From Acidianus ambivalens (lineage in GTDB: Archaea; Thermoproteota; Thermoprotei_A; Sulfolobales; Sulfolobaceae): 64,000 bases of DNA. Under the pieces are notes generated by a model. That model was not told the DNA's origin. It made no database searches and worked only from the letters and a program-made list of their open reading frames with translations. The stretch covers positions 2,166,001-2,230,000 of the forward strand of contig NZ_CP045482.1 in the NCBI RefSeq assembly GCF_009729015.1, read 5' to 3'. Below are positions 52,553 to 63,089 of this stretch, piece by piece. The position numbers were made by a program, and so were the translations under genes. Numbering within the stretch: the first letter of the stretch is position 1; each line of letters begins with the position of its first letter.

Positions 52553-53188
52553 ATGATATCTTTAATACTTTCTGAGGAAAACCCTACCTTGCCTAACGAT
52601 ATTAAACTGGTGTTTAACGATGTTAAGGTATTTTACATGAAGTATTACCCAGGTCACGGGATTAGAAAAGACGAACAAGAAAGAATGTATAAGGAATTAT
52701 CCTTAATAAAGAACGAAGTCGAGAAAGGCGATGTGATAGTTTATGCAAGGTCTTACGGAGTATTTTATAGGGATGGCATGAATAGACTAAAGAAATTCTT
52801 TTCAAAGCCAGTAGTTGTCTCAACTGAGGCTATAATAGATAGGTTAAGAGAATTGGGAGCAAAGAAAGTTTATGTAGTAACTCCTTATAATCAGAGAAGG
52901 CATGATTATGAAATAAAATGGATTCAAGGCTTTGGATTTCAAGTGGTTGGCTCAATCGCCTTAGGTAGAACTGGAGGACCTGCAATAGCTTCAACTCCTC
53001 ACGAACTAGTTATAAATGCAGTTAAAGTTGCTCAAGAATCTTCCGCAGATGCTATTTATGTGGCCTGTACGATTCTTTCAACTCTCCCCATTCTTGACAA
53101 ACTTTCCGGTAAGCTTCCCGTTGTTACTGCTGCCTCTGCTACTGTCGACAAGGTTAAAGAGATTATTAACCTCAGAAATAATGTTTAA
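52553..53188 (+). CDS. Asp/Glu racemase / maleate isomerase-like protein
   Basis: 211 residues. The second half carries the superfamily signature YVACTILSTLPILD with a catalytic-type Cys (VACT) and VVTAASATVDKVKEI. The first catalytic Cys, expected in the YARSYG segment near residue 65, is absent (Ser/Arg there), so a racemase or maleate cis-trans isomerase mechanism with two cysteines is doubtful. Overlaps the convergent 53078 gene by 111 nt, which is exceptional for this window. Confidence 0.65.
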   Translation: MISLILSEENPTLPNDIKLVFNDVKVFYMKYYPGHGIRKDEQERMYKELSLIKNEVEKGDVIVYARSYGVFYRDGMNRLKKFFSKPVVVSTEAIIDRLRELGAKKVYVVTPYNQRRHDYEIKWIQGFGFQVVGSIALGRTGGPAIASTPHELVINAVKVAQESSADAIYVACTILSTLPILDKLSGKLPVVTAASATVDKVKEIINLRNNV

Positions 53189-53935
53189 GAAATCTCTAGC
53201 CCATAGAGTGAACACCTTGTCCTTATCTAAGTCAGTAAACCCGTAAGGATGTATTACCCTAGAAATATTGGCATAAATTCTCATTAAATTTGTCGTACTC
53301 TTTCCTGTTATGTATTCTGCCAAGCCTATTAATGCACTAGCCTTTGGCATAGCTAAAGTAAAATAATCAGCCTGCCTATGGCAGAATTTGCATTTTGCAG
53401 ATATTCTCACTCTTAAATTATCCTCCAACTCATCTATGCTCATTGAGTATTTTTGGAATTTCAAATGTTTTCTGCAAACAGGAGCACCCATGAGGTAAAC
53501 CGAATATTTGTTTAACTTTAGTGCTCTTCCTGCGGCTTTCTTTATCCTTCCAATTCCTTCACTTGCAGCCCTTATAATGTAACCTTCATCAACTAATACA
53601 TGCCATTGTCTTTCCTTTAGAAGTTCTAAGTATTTCTCTTCTGTTGCAGATACGAATATTGATAATGAAGCTCTTTCAATTATAAATCTGTTGCTCTCCT
53701 CTGCTGACCTCAGATAACCGGCCAGCGCGTTTTTATATCCGCTGTGCATTGCCGAAATAATATCTTCCGCAAATAGCACTCCTTCCAATAATTTTTCTTC
53801 CTCTTCAATCTCCTTCCTTACGTAATTTTTGAATCCTGGGTAAGCCTTAGGAGCATTATTTATTAATTGTAATGTTCCTTCTTTTCTCTCTAAGAATTTC
53901 ATAATTTTCTCGCACTTTTCTGTTCTGCATTCCAC
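53078..53935 (-). CDS. Hypothetical helical protein with CxxC/CH motif
   Basis: 285 residues from a GTG at 53935. Predominantly helical, with KCKFCHRQADYF near residue 180 and CRKH near 150 as a possible zinc or metal site. The N-terminal half is charged (EKCEKIMKFLERKEGTL). The last ~37 codons lie antisense to the racemase-like gene (111-nt overlap). The part outside the overlap has consistent coding character. Family not recognised; archaeal nucleic-acid-associated zinc proteins are one possibility. Confidence 0.55.
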   Translation of the reverse strand: MECRTEKCEKIMKFLERKEGTLQLINNAPKAYPGFKNYVRKEIEEEEKLLEGVLFAEDIISAMHSGYKNALAGYLRSAEESNRFIIERASLSIFVSATEEKYLELLKERQWHVLVDEGYIIRAASEGIGRIKKAAGRALKLNKYSVYLMGAPVCRKHLKFQKYSMSIDELEDNLRVRISAKCKFCHRQADYFTLAMPKASALIGLAEYITGKSTTNLMRIYANISRVIHPYGFTDLDKDKVFTLWARDFLNIISEVNNLFNLVDSSRGSSNNGKLTGKFVKNGES

Positions 53936-54000
53936 TAGGAAATCTATACCGTTGGATTATCAAATTTTTCGCATTTCTGTTATGTCAGAAAATTTTACGT

Positions 54001-54019
54001 TACCTTGAGCGTCAAGGTA
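54001..54019. promoter_or_regulatory. 19-nt dyad upstream of Sso7d copy 2
   Basis: TACCTTGA (54001-54008), 3-nt centre GCG, and its exact complement TCAAGGTA (54012-54019). It lies about 80 nt upstream of the TATA box of the Sso7d copy 2 gene and outside any protein gene. Possible repressor/activator site or the stem of an upstream transcript end. Confidence 0.4.
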
Positions 54020-54092
54020 GATAGGGATAAGAAGGTTTTAGGGAAAGAGTTAAGGTAATCTTATGAGAAATTTCCCTAATATCGCCAAAAAG

Positions 54093-54100
54093 TTTTTAAG
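54093..54100 (+). promoter_or_regulatory. TATA box for Sso7d copy 2
   Basis: TTTTTAAG preceded by a purine-rich CCAAAAAG BRE-like element, centred about 26 nt before the ATG at 54123. The spacing means the mRNA would begin at or near the ATG, a leaderless transcript. Copy 1 (24726) instead has a purine-rich ribosome site. Confidence 0.55.
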
Positions 54101-54122
54101 GAATGACGCAAAGTAATCTCAC

Positions 54123-54308
54123 ATGACTACTGTAAAGTTCAAGTATAAGGGAGAGGAGAAGGAAGTAGATATTTCGAAGATAAAGAAGGTTTGGAGAGTT
54201 GGCAAAATGATATCGTTCACCTACGACGACAACGGTAAGACTGGTAGAGGAGCAGTTAGCGAAAAGGACGCGCCAAAAGAACTACTAGAGAAATTAGAGA
54301 AGAAATAA
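54123..54308 (+). CDS. Sso7d/Sac7d/Aho7c-type chromatin protein, copy 2
   Basis: 61 residues. Same SH3-like barrel as copy 1; the proteins differ at residue 2, by a one-residue deletion near the N-terminus, and in the last four residues (LEKLEKK against LEKLK). The core DNA from codon 4 to the last helix is identical to copy 1 apart from two synonymous changes (AAA/AAG and GCA/GCG), although flanking DNA is unrelated. The upstream region has the TATA box and a dyad. Abundant DNA-compacting protein. Confidence 0.95.
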   Translation: MTTVKFKYKGEEKEVDISKIKKVWRVGKMISFTYDDNGKTGRGAVSEKDAPKELLEKLEKK

Positions 54309-54363
54309 AGCAATAAGTTATAAAAAACTAATATAAAATAAAATATTTTTATTATTTTTGTAT

Positions 54364-55050
54364 CTATTTTTGAGAATAACTCTTACCTATAATTTTAGCT
54401 ATTGCGAATAATACACCTATTCCTTTTTGTACGTCATCGTCTGTCATTTGTTTCACTATCCCTCCTAAAGTAACCTTAGGAGGATTAGTAAGCAATTTAG
54501 TTGCCTCATCACTGCTTAATGCCTTCATTATTTTTAATATTGACGGATTTAATGCATAATTTAAGAACTCTTGGGCTCTAGGCAAGAAATCTAAAAGTAA
54601 AGATAATGTAGTGCCTATATTTGTTATTGCATCATCAGTTAGCGCATCTCTTAAGCTCTTTAGTGCATAGGCAAAATTAACCAATACGTCAAATGCCCCA
54701 CTTTCCTTTAGCTCTTTTAGCTTTGTTATTGTATAGTTAATAGTACTCGCCTGGCTAATGATTTGGTTAACATCATTGGCGTGTTCACCGGTAGTGGATA
54801 AGAGTAACATAAATGTAGATAACATATTACCCAAATTCTGGATAGAATCGTCATTTAATGCATCTTTTAGCGATTTTATTGCATAAGAAAAGTTTATTAT
54901 TGCGTCTAAAGCTCCGCTCTCCTTTAATTCCTTGATTTTTTCCAAGGAATCGTTAATTGTGGGTAAATAATCTAAAAACTTAGAAAGTTCCTCTGCTTTC
55001 TGTTCATCTATTTTAGAAGTTAGTTTTTCAACTGCAGCCGTCCTTATCAC
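54364..55050 (-). CDS. DUF1641 protein with internal duplication, SQR-associated
   Basis: 228 residues from a GTG at 55050 with a GAGG-type ribosome site spanning the SQR stop. Two similar units, about 35-85 and 110-160: KIKELKESGALDAIINFSYA and KLKELKESGAFDVLVNFAYA, each followed by LKDAL(N/T)DD and an Ile/Leu-rich helix. DUF1641 proteins accompany sulfide-quinone oxidoreductases and formate dehydrogenases; their role is unknown, possibly an assembly or membrane-tether function. Last gene of the TusA-like/SQR operon. Confidence 0.75.
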   Translation of the reverse strand: MIRTAAVEKLTSKIDEQKAEELSKFLDYLPTINDSLEKIKELKESGALDAIINFSYAIKSLKDALNDDSIQNLGNMLSTFMLLLSTTGEHANDVNQIISQASTINYTITKLKELKESGAFDVLVNFAYALKSLRDALTDDAITNIGTTLSLLLDFLPRAQEFLNYALNPSILKIMKALSSDEATKLLTNPPKVTLGGIVKQMTDDDVQKGIGVLFAIAKIIGKSYSQK

Positions 55051-55051
55051 C

Positions 55052-56194
55052 TCATACTATTGCTTTTGCAGTTACTGTCCAGTATAGTTTATTGTAAAGT
55101 AACTTACCCCACCAATGAACATATGAGGGAGGCGGCGGAATTGGAGGATAGTTATAATTAAACCTTATGTAAGTCCCTGAGTCCAATCCAGTAGCAATGT
55201 AGCAAAATACCGAACCGTCAAACAGTTTTGTAGAATTATTTCCTCTTATGTCATTAACTATGTTTCCTGCCACAACGTAAGACTCGAAATCTGCGGTTGA
55301 GCCTGCTTTTGAAATTGGCAAATCGGTTGTATCGCCTATTATGTAAACGTCTGAATGATCCTTCATCTTAAGAGTGAATTTATCAGTAGGAACCCAGTTT
55401 CTTCTATCGCCAATGCCAGAGTCTTCTATTACTTTAGCACCTTTATGAGGTGGAACTCCTAAGGCTAGATCGAACTTTAACTTTTCACCTTCTTGGGATT
55501 CTATAGTTTTCTCTTCTGGGTTAACTCTGGTTACGTTGAAGGGAGATACTACTTTTATTCCTCTTTCTTCAAATATTTTTATCATTACATCATTTGTAGT
55601 TTTAATTCCAAAAACTCCTGGGACAGGGTAAGTATATATTATTTCAGTCTTTTCTCTTAATCCTCTTCTCCTTAGGTAGTCGTCGAGCATTAAAGTCATT
55701 TCCATAGGTGCAACTGGGCATTTGTGAGGTAATTTAGCTACGTTGATCACTACAGTTCCTCCAGTAAAGGACTGTAAGACTTCCCTCAATTTTTGTGCAC
55801 TTTCTAAATCCCACGGTGAGTAAACTGCTCTATAGCCTGGTACTTCATTCCACTGTAAATGCGATCCAGTGGCTATTACTAGATTGTCATAATTATATGC
55901 AGTTCCATCTGCAGTTATTACCGAATGATTTTGAACGTCTATTTTACTAATTTCCTTTATTACTAACTTTATCTTTGGATCAAGTAATTCTTTTTCATTC
56001 CTAATTATTTCCCCAGTATCTGTAACTCCGAAAGGAATTAGAAGTTGGCCGGGTTGATAAATATGTCTATCTGAGGCATTTATTACTATGATTTCTACTT
56101 CTCCTTTCTCAAGCTCCGTTGATAATTGCCTTGCTAACCTATTTGCAACAATAGTTCCAGCTATTCCTCCGCCTGCAATTATTATCCTTTTCAT
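55052..56194 (-). CDS. Sulfide:quinone oxidoreductase-family flavoprotein
   Basis: 380 residues. FAD-binding GGGIAGTIVANRLAR at the N-terminus, ATGSHLQWNEVPG (108-120), redox-type Cys159 in HKCPVAPMEM and Cys331 in SVFCYIATG, and a C-terminal amphipathic region (WWGKLLYNKLYW) for membrane attachment. It oxidises sulfide (or a persulfide) and reduces quinone at the membrane. Flanked in one operon by a TusA-like gene (4-nt overlap) and DUF1641, the usual archaeal SQR context. Exact substrate is inferred from family. Confidence 0.85.
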   Translation of the reverse strand: MKRIIIAGGGIAGTIVANRLARQLSTELEKGEVEIIVINASDRHIYQPGQLLIPFGVTDTGEIIRNEKELLDPKIKLVIKEISKIDVQNHSVITADGTAYNYDNLVIATGSHLQWNEVPGYRAVYSPWDLESAQKLREVLQSFTGGTVVINVAKLPHKCPVAPMEMTLMLDDYLRRRGLREKTEIIYTYPVPGVFGIKTTNDVMIKIFEERGIKVVSPFNVTRVNPEEKTIESQEGEKLKFDLALGVPPHKGAKVIEDSGIGDRRNWVPTDKFTLKMKDHSDVYIIGDTTDLPISKAGSTADFESYVVAGNIVNDIRGNNSTKLFDGSVFCYIATGLDSGTYIRFNYNYPPIPPPPSYVHWWGKLLYNKLYWTVTAKAIV

Positions 56195-56424
56195 TTTCCA
56201 ACCACCACTACGAAATTATTTCTCTCTTTTCTCTCTTCAAATATTTTCAGTCCTACAGTTTTTGCCCAGTTTACAACCATGTTTTTTGTCTCCTCGTCTT
56301 TGAGTAAGGCCTCTACTGCCTCACCTTGGTTTATTTCGTCCATTAATCCCATTAATTCTCCTATTGGTCCTGCGCAAGATGTTCCAGTTAGGTCTACCTT
56401 TTTATAAATCTTAACCATTGACAT
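56191..56424 (-). CDS. TusA-like sulfur carrier protein
   Basis: 77 residues with the two-layer alpha/beta fold. The active segment VDLTGTSCAGPIGELMGLM has a single Cys (Cys17) in C-A-G-P where TusA has C-P-x-P. In Acidianus and Metallosphaera, TusA-type proteins carry thiosulfonate or persulfide between sulfur oxidation enzymes. First gene of the SQR operon, with a 4-nt overlap; AT-rich promoter DNA upstream. Confidence 0.8.
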   Translation of the reverse strand: MSMVKIYKKVDLTGTSCAGPIGELMGLMDEINQGEAVEALLKDEETKNMVVNWAKTVGLKIFEERKERNNFVVVVGK

Positions 56425-56608
56425 CTCAAATTAAATAGTATTATTCCGTATTTTAAATATTTTGCTTATTTTATGAAGTTTTTAGAATATTAAATAGATA
56501 TTAGCGAAAGATTATTTTTATAAAAATTAATATTAATGAGAGAAATGGTATAAGACGATGTAATATATAGGGCTTTGGTTTTTAATTTTCTTCTCTTAAC
56601 GGTAAATT

Positions 56609-57334
56609 ATGGATTTAGGATTTCCTCTAAATTCTTCAGAATTAGTAAGAAAATGTATAGCAATACTTGGCATAAGAGGTTCTGGAAAATCTAATACTGC
56701 AAAAATTTTAGGTAAAGAGCTCATTAAAGATGGGTTTCCTTTAGTTGTCATTGATCCTGATGGGGAGTATGATTTTCAAGAGGCATTAAGAATAGAAGAC
56801 TTTAACCTAGATCCTGAGGTTGCGGTAAAGGATGTGCTAGAAAGGAAGAGGTCATTAATAATTGATATGAATGAATGGAACGATGAGGCTTTTAATTTTC
56901 TTTTCAAGTTTCTTGACTCGTTATGGAATTTATCCAAAATTTATAGAACTAATGTTTTCCTAGTAATAGAAGAGGCACACGAGTTTATACCCCAAGGTGA
57001 AAGGACTAAAATAAGCGAAGAAATTACCAGATTAGCGTTAAGGGGGAGAAAGAGAGGAATTGGAATGATAATGATTAGTCAAAGGTCTGCTAGGGTAAAT
57101 AAAGATGTTTTAACACAGAGCGAAGTTTATTTCCTTCATAAGGTAGTACATCCAGCTGACCTTAAAGTGTATAGAGAAATTTTACCTTTGAAAGCAAAAG
57201 AAGTTGCAGACGTAGTTAAATCTTTAGATGTGGGGGAGGCTTTATTTTATATGAACGGAAGGGTTGAAAAGGTTAAAATAAGGAAGTATGATGAAAGTAC
57301 AACAAATAGTCAGTTTGCCGAGAATTTAGCATAA
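56609..57334 (+). CDS. HerA-like/DUF87 ATPase, minimal form
   Basis: 241 residues consisting of only the RecA-type ATPase core. Walker A GIRGSGKSNTAK (20-31), DPDGEYDF, Walker B VFLVIEEAHEFIPQ, and ISQRSARVNKDVLTQS (sensor). No HAS-barrel or nuclease partner is present. Related to the larger HerA-like protein encoded at 26614. Could move DNA or remodel a membrane complex. 9-nt convergent overlap with the metallopeptidase gene. Confidence 0.8.
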   Translation: MDLGFPLNSSELVRKCIAILGIRGSGKSNTAKILGKELIKDGFPLVVIDPDGEYDFQEALRIEDFNLDPEVAVKDVLERKRSLIIDMNEWNDEAFNFLFKFLDSLWNLSKIYRTNVFLVIEEAHEFIPQGERTKISEEITRLALRGRKRGIGMIMISQRSARVNKDVLTQSEVYFLHKVVHPADLKVYREILPLKAKEVADVVKSLDVGEALFYMNGRVEKVKIRKYDESTTNSQFAENLA

Positions 57335-57691
57335 TTCTTTCGCTAATTCTTTGCTTATTCTCCTTATTTGTTTAAATCCTTTATAATTATGATTTCTTAA
57401 ACCTTTCATTGTTCTTGGAATGTGCATAAGTTCATGTGTTATTACGAATATCTTATCGTTACATTCAAGATTGTCGAATTTTTCTGAAACCACCTCTACA
57501 ATATATAAGATGTCTTCTCCAAGTACATATCTCCATTGAGGAGGCAAAGTTAATGTCCTAGCTATTGCAGTAGTTTTAGAATTTCTACTCCTTAAGAAAA
57601 CTACTTTGTTTAAATCTATTCCCATATTAGCCTCTTTATTAATCCTTAAGGCTAATTCTTTTACGTCTTCAGCTTTCTCTAGTTTAAGCAC
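57326..57691 (-). CDS. Predicted small metallopeptidase (HELMH)
   Basis: 121 residues from a GTG at 57691. Zinc site His86-Glu87-xx-His90 in VITHELMHIPR, followed by the basic segment LRNHNYKGFKQIRRISKEL. It resembles COG4900-type predicted metallopeptidases found in archaea. Substrate unknown. It is convergent with the solo HerA-like ATPase; a functional link is possible but unproven. Confidence 0.75.
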   Translation of the reverse strand: MLKLEKAEDVKELALRINKEANMGIDLNKVVFLRSRNSKTTAIARTLTLPPQWRYVLGEDILYIVEVVSEKFDNLECNDKIFVITHELMHIPRTMKGLRNHNYKGFKQIRRISKELAKELC

Positions 57692-57723
57692 TCGACTAAT
57701 TAATTATAAAAATATTTGAAGTT

Positions 57724-58284
57724 TTATGATAGAGGAGCTCTTCCTAAAGGAGCTTTCTTATTTAAACTTTCAGCAATAACTTGAACTAAGCCGGTATACC
57801 ATGCAGCAATAGCAGTTAATATTCCAGTATATCCACCAGCGTGGACTAATAAAGTATTGCACGTCATTGAGCCTATACCTAAGAGGAAGAATGTTATCCA
57901 CAATAGTAGGAAAGTTGCAAATAATCCTAGGTTAGTTTTGAACGTAGCCAACCACATTATTAACGTAAATATGCCGAAGGCTATTAATACTAAGCCTACT
58001 CCTTGTGCTGTTATATTTCCAAATATTCCTAAAGCTGTTAAAAAATACCATTCCCAAAAAGCTCCATACGTGAAGAACGCTACATAGCCGAATGTATTTC
58101 CTCCTTTCCATTCCAGTATTCCTGCTAATAGTTGCGCTAGACCACCGTAAAACGCTGCTAGACCTAATACTACCCCTGAACCTGAAGTTATTAACCCAGC
58201 GTTGTATGTACTTAAAACTAATGTAGTTAAAGCGAATCCAGATAACCCTAATGGGGCAGGATTTGCTCTTTTTTCTTCTGTCAT
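57724..58284 (-). CDS. Acetate/succinate permease (GPR1/FUN34/YaaH family)
   Basis: 186 residues with six TM helices. The family motif NPAPLGLSGFALTTLVLS lies at the start (8-25), and GGLAQLLAGILEWKGGNTFG around 48-67. It carries acetate or succinate with protons. Divergent from acetyl-CoA synthetase with only 91 nt between starts, so uptake and activation of acetate are likely co-regulated. Confidence 0.88.
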   Translation of the reverse strand: MTEEKRANPAPLGLSGFALTTLVLSTYNAGLITSGSGVVLGLAAFYGGLAQLLAGILEWKGGNTFGYVAFFTYGAFWEWYFLTALGIFGNITAQGVGLVLIAFGIFTLIMWLATFKTNLGLFATFLLLWITFFLLGIGSMTCNTLLVHAGGYTGILTAIAAWYTGLVQVIAESLNKKAPLGRAPLS

Positions 58285-58375
58285 GGCGAATTTTCTGTAA
58301 TATAATAAAATATAAATCTTTTGTACTCCAACTCTTTGAGAAATTCTTAAAAATTGTCTAACTTAAAAGTCTGTC

Positions 58376-60316
<1,941 letters not shown>

Positions 60317-60330
60317 AAAACTCTTTTCTT

Positions 60331-61524
60331 TTAGTGTTCTATCATAATTACCTTCGCTTTTGCACCACTCTTTGGCCAGGTTATTACGCTAACTAATACT
60401 AAAAGTATTGAAGCGAAGCCGAAACCGTCTACCCATCTAGAAATGGTACTTACTCCGTATATTAATGTAAGTAAACCAATAATTATATCGGCAATTCCTC
60501 CGACGAAACCTCCAGCGTTATATGCAAAGCCTGAAAGGAATCCCCTTACTTCAGCCGGAACTGCGTCTGCTAATAATAATGGCATTAAAGGCCAAAAACC
60601 AGTAAAGAAGGCAAATATTATTACGCCTGCAGACATTCCTACGACGTTAATCATTGTAGATAATAAAGGAACTGCAAAAGGAAGTCCTATCATTAATCCT
60701 GTTAATCCTATGTAAATCAGCTTCTTTTTATCATACCTATCCGCTAATCTTCCGAAAAGAATGAATGAGAAGGCTAATACAATATTAGCAATAGTCATTA
60801 GTATACCTAATACATAAGCTGGGAGATGATCTACTTCTGCAACTTCTGTATAATTTCCAAATACTGCAAAATATGCTGTAAACATTCCTGACATTCCTAA
60901 AGTTGCCTTAAGGAGGACTCCCATGTATTCTTTATATCTAATAGCTATTTTGCTAGAACCTTGTTCTTTAGTGTCCTTTACTTTTAATTGAATATAAGGT
61001 AAGAGAAGGAGAGGTAATGCTCCAGTTAATAAGAATATCCTCCAGTCGGTAACTATGCTTGAGATAAATATTAAATAAGTTACACCAGTAAGAGAATAAC
61101 CTATACCGTAACCTGCTTGAACTATTCCAGTTACGAAACCTTTTAAGGATCTAGGCGCTTGTTCATAAGCTATTACTGTTCCTGCGGTCCACTCTGCCCC
61201 CATGAATATGCCTTCAATTAGTCTAAATATAAATAGTAAAATAACGTTAGGAGAGAAAGCCATCAAACCTTGGAATAATGCGTATCCCCCAGTCCCTATC
61301 ATTAATACTGGTTTCCTTCCTATTGTGTCGGCGTATTTTCCGAAAACAATTCCTCCTATTACTCTGCCTATAAGGCCTAGGGCGAAAAGTATTGAGATTT
61401 CAAAGTAATTTAAGTTAAACACGTTTTCGAGAATACCGTAAACGTAAGTTATTAGTAATAAATCATATATATTACCAGCCCACGCTAAGGAAGACGATAT
61501 TGTAGCGTGAATATAAGATTTCAT
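60331..61524 (-). CDS. MFS transporter, carboxylate/metabolite:H+ symporter type
   Basis: 397 residues, 12 TM helices. The MHS-type loop GRVIGGIVFGKYADTIGRKP (50-69) between TM2 and TM3, and EGIFMGAEWTAGTVIAYEQA near 115. Family members import organic acids such as sialate, lactate or benzoate. It is a close paralog of the 63090 gene, which starts with a nearly matching segment (ATISxxxxWAGNIYDLLxxTYVY). Convergent with acs. Confidence 0.88.
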   Translation of the reverse strand: MKSYIHATISSSLAWAGNIYDLLLITYVYGILENVFNLNYFEISILFALGLIGRVIGGIVFGKYADTIGRKPVLMIGTGGYALFQGLMAFSPNVILLFIFRLIEGIFMGAEWTAGTVIAYEQAPRSLKGFVTGIVQAGYGIGYSLTGVTYLIFISSIVTDWRIFLLTGALPLLLLPYIQLKVKDTKEQGSSKIAIRYKEYMGVLLKATLGMSGMFTAYFAVFGNYTEVAEVDHLPAYVLGILMTIANIVLAFSFILFGRLADRYDKKKLIYIGLTGLMIGLPFAVPLLSTMINVVGMSAGVIIFAFFTGFWPLMPLLLADAVPAEVRGFLSGFAYNAGGFVGGIADIIIGLLTLIYGVSTISRWVDGFGFASILLVLVSVITWPKSGAKAKVIMIEH

Positions 61525-61754
61525 AAAACTTGTGAAAGTACGTTAAAATAAAAGGTTTGTTTATTTAAAATTTTCAAAACTTTCATAGAACTTTAAAATC
61601 AAAATTAAGAGTTTTTATCGTCAAGTTCATGTATTCAACCTAGTTCTTAAAATATTTTAGTATATCTATAGTGATTAAAATTAAGGTTTAAACAAGGCAA
61701 AAATCTAAATGATTTAATACGCGTTTTTAATAAAGTGCGTTTAATACTTTAAAT

Positions 61755-62987
61755 ATGGTCAATGTTATAGTTAACGGGAAAAGTAAGTACAATTTAGATA
61801 ATAATTGCCAAATATACTACGGTTATTTCGACTTACAAGATTTAGTGAATTCTTTGAGTATTTTGGACTCTTCTGGTTATTTAAGGATTAGGCGAATGTT
61901 GGCTTGGAATCTTTATTTTCATTTATCTAGAAATTATTCCGATCAGTTGAGAAATTTATATTATGTAATTTATGAAATATCTGCAATTATAAGGGAACTC
62001 AATTTTAGGAATATAAATCCGGCTTATGCATTGCCTTCAATTCTTAATAATATAAATACTTCAATGAAACTTTCTTGGAAAAATGGCGAGTTTTCACTAA
62101 AAGATCCTTTAGAAATCTCTTGTGAAATAGACCTTAATGCGGAAATAAATAAATTAATAAAATTGGAAGTAGAGGGCAAAGGTAAAATTTCCGTAAGAGA
62201 AAACGAAATAAAAAGCAGTAATGAAATGGATCTATACAAATTATCTGATGTAAAAGGATTAAGTCTAGAATCCGAATTCTTTTATAGAGATGGTAAAGTT
62301 AATGTAAAAATTGATCTAAAATTTAAGCCAGAAAATAGAGGTTTAAATAAAGAAATAAATGCCGAAGACTTAAACAAGGTACTTAGAATTACCGCAAAAG
62401 AAGTTAATGAAAAGGCAATTAATTCTCACGAATTTTTTGAAGACTTCATGGTAGGAATAATGGAGACTCTTATACAACCGTTTCTTGAGAAATATAAGAA
62501 TGAGTTGGCAGAAGTCTTAGGTTTTAAGGAAATCCTGTATATTCCTGCAGGGAGGCACTTCATTTTAAACGCTGAGGAGTCAGCATTAAATAATGAGGAA
62601 ATAACTCAATTATTCTCAGATTCATGTCAATTGGCAATAAATAGAATAAAAGAAGGTAAAAGTTCATTTTTCGACAGCTTTTCCTTGCCTATAAGCGTTA
62701 AAGGCGGGCTAGTATTTTATGAAGATTCTCAGATAACTTCCTTAGCTTCTCGTTCTATAAAATCCTTGGCAACAATTATATTGGAGGTTAACTCGTTAAA
62801 AGATCAAGCATTGATAATAATGGAGTCTCCAGAGGAATTTTTACTTGATGAAGATAAAAGTAGAATCGTGAATATCTTGGAAAAACTGATGGGAAAAGGT
62901 AATAAGGTTATAATACACACGTGGGATAAGAAATTCTTGGAATATTTTAAGGAGTGCAATGTATATAAAAATGAAAAATTAGTTTAA
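61755..62987 (+). CDS. Degenerate AAA15/OLD-like ATPase-fold protein
   Basis: 410 residues. The C-terminal half has the layout of AAA15 (SMC-like) ATPases: IPAGRHFILN, QALIIMESPEEFLLDEDKSR (Walker B region, split: LIIMESPEEFL) and KGNKVIIHTWDKKFLEYF (switch region). Here the Walker B reads M-E-S-P where an active enzyme has E-E-P, the switch His is Trp, and the only Walker A-like trace is NGKSKY near the N-terminus, out of context. ATPase activity is therefore doubtful. It sits alone between two paralogous MFS genes. Function unknown. Confidence 0.6.
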   Translation: MVNVIVNGKSKYNLDNNCQIYYGYFDLQDLVNSLSILDSSGYLRIRRMLAWNLYFHLSRNYSDQLRNLYYVIYEISAIIRELNFRNINPAYALPSILNNINTSMKLSWKNGEFSLKDPLEISCEIDLNAEINKLIKLEVEGKGKISVRENEIKSSNEMDLYKLSDVKGLSLESEFFYRDGKVNVKIDLKFKPENRGLNKEINAEDLNKVLRITAKEVNEKAINSHEFFEDFMVGIMETLIQPFLEKYKNELAEVLGFKEILYIPAGRHFILNAEESALNNEEITQLFSDSCQLAINRIKEGKSSFFDSFSLPISVKGGLVFYEDSQITSLASRSIKSLATIILEVNSLKDQALIIMESPEEFLLDEDKSRIVNILEKLMGKGNKVIIHTWDKKFLEYFKECNVYKNEKLV

Positions 62988-63089
62988 AGTTTAGAAACTT
63001 CTTTTAAAATGAGAAAAAGAAGTAACTTACAGTCTTTTTAAATTTAGTAAATTAAGAATAAGTGTTAAAGTTAAACTAGGAAAAATGCA

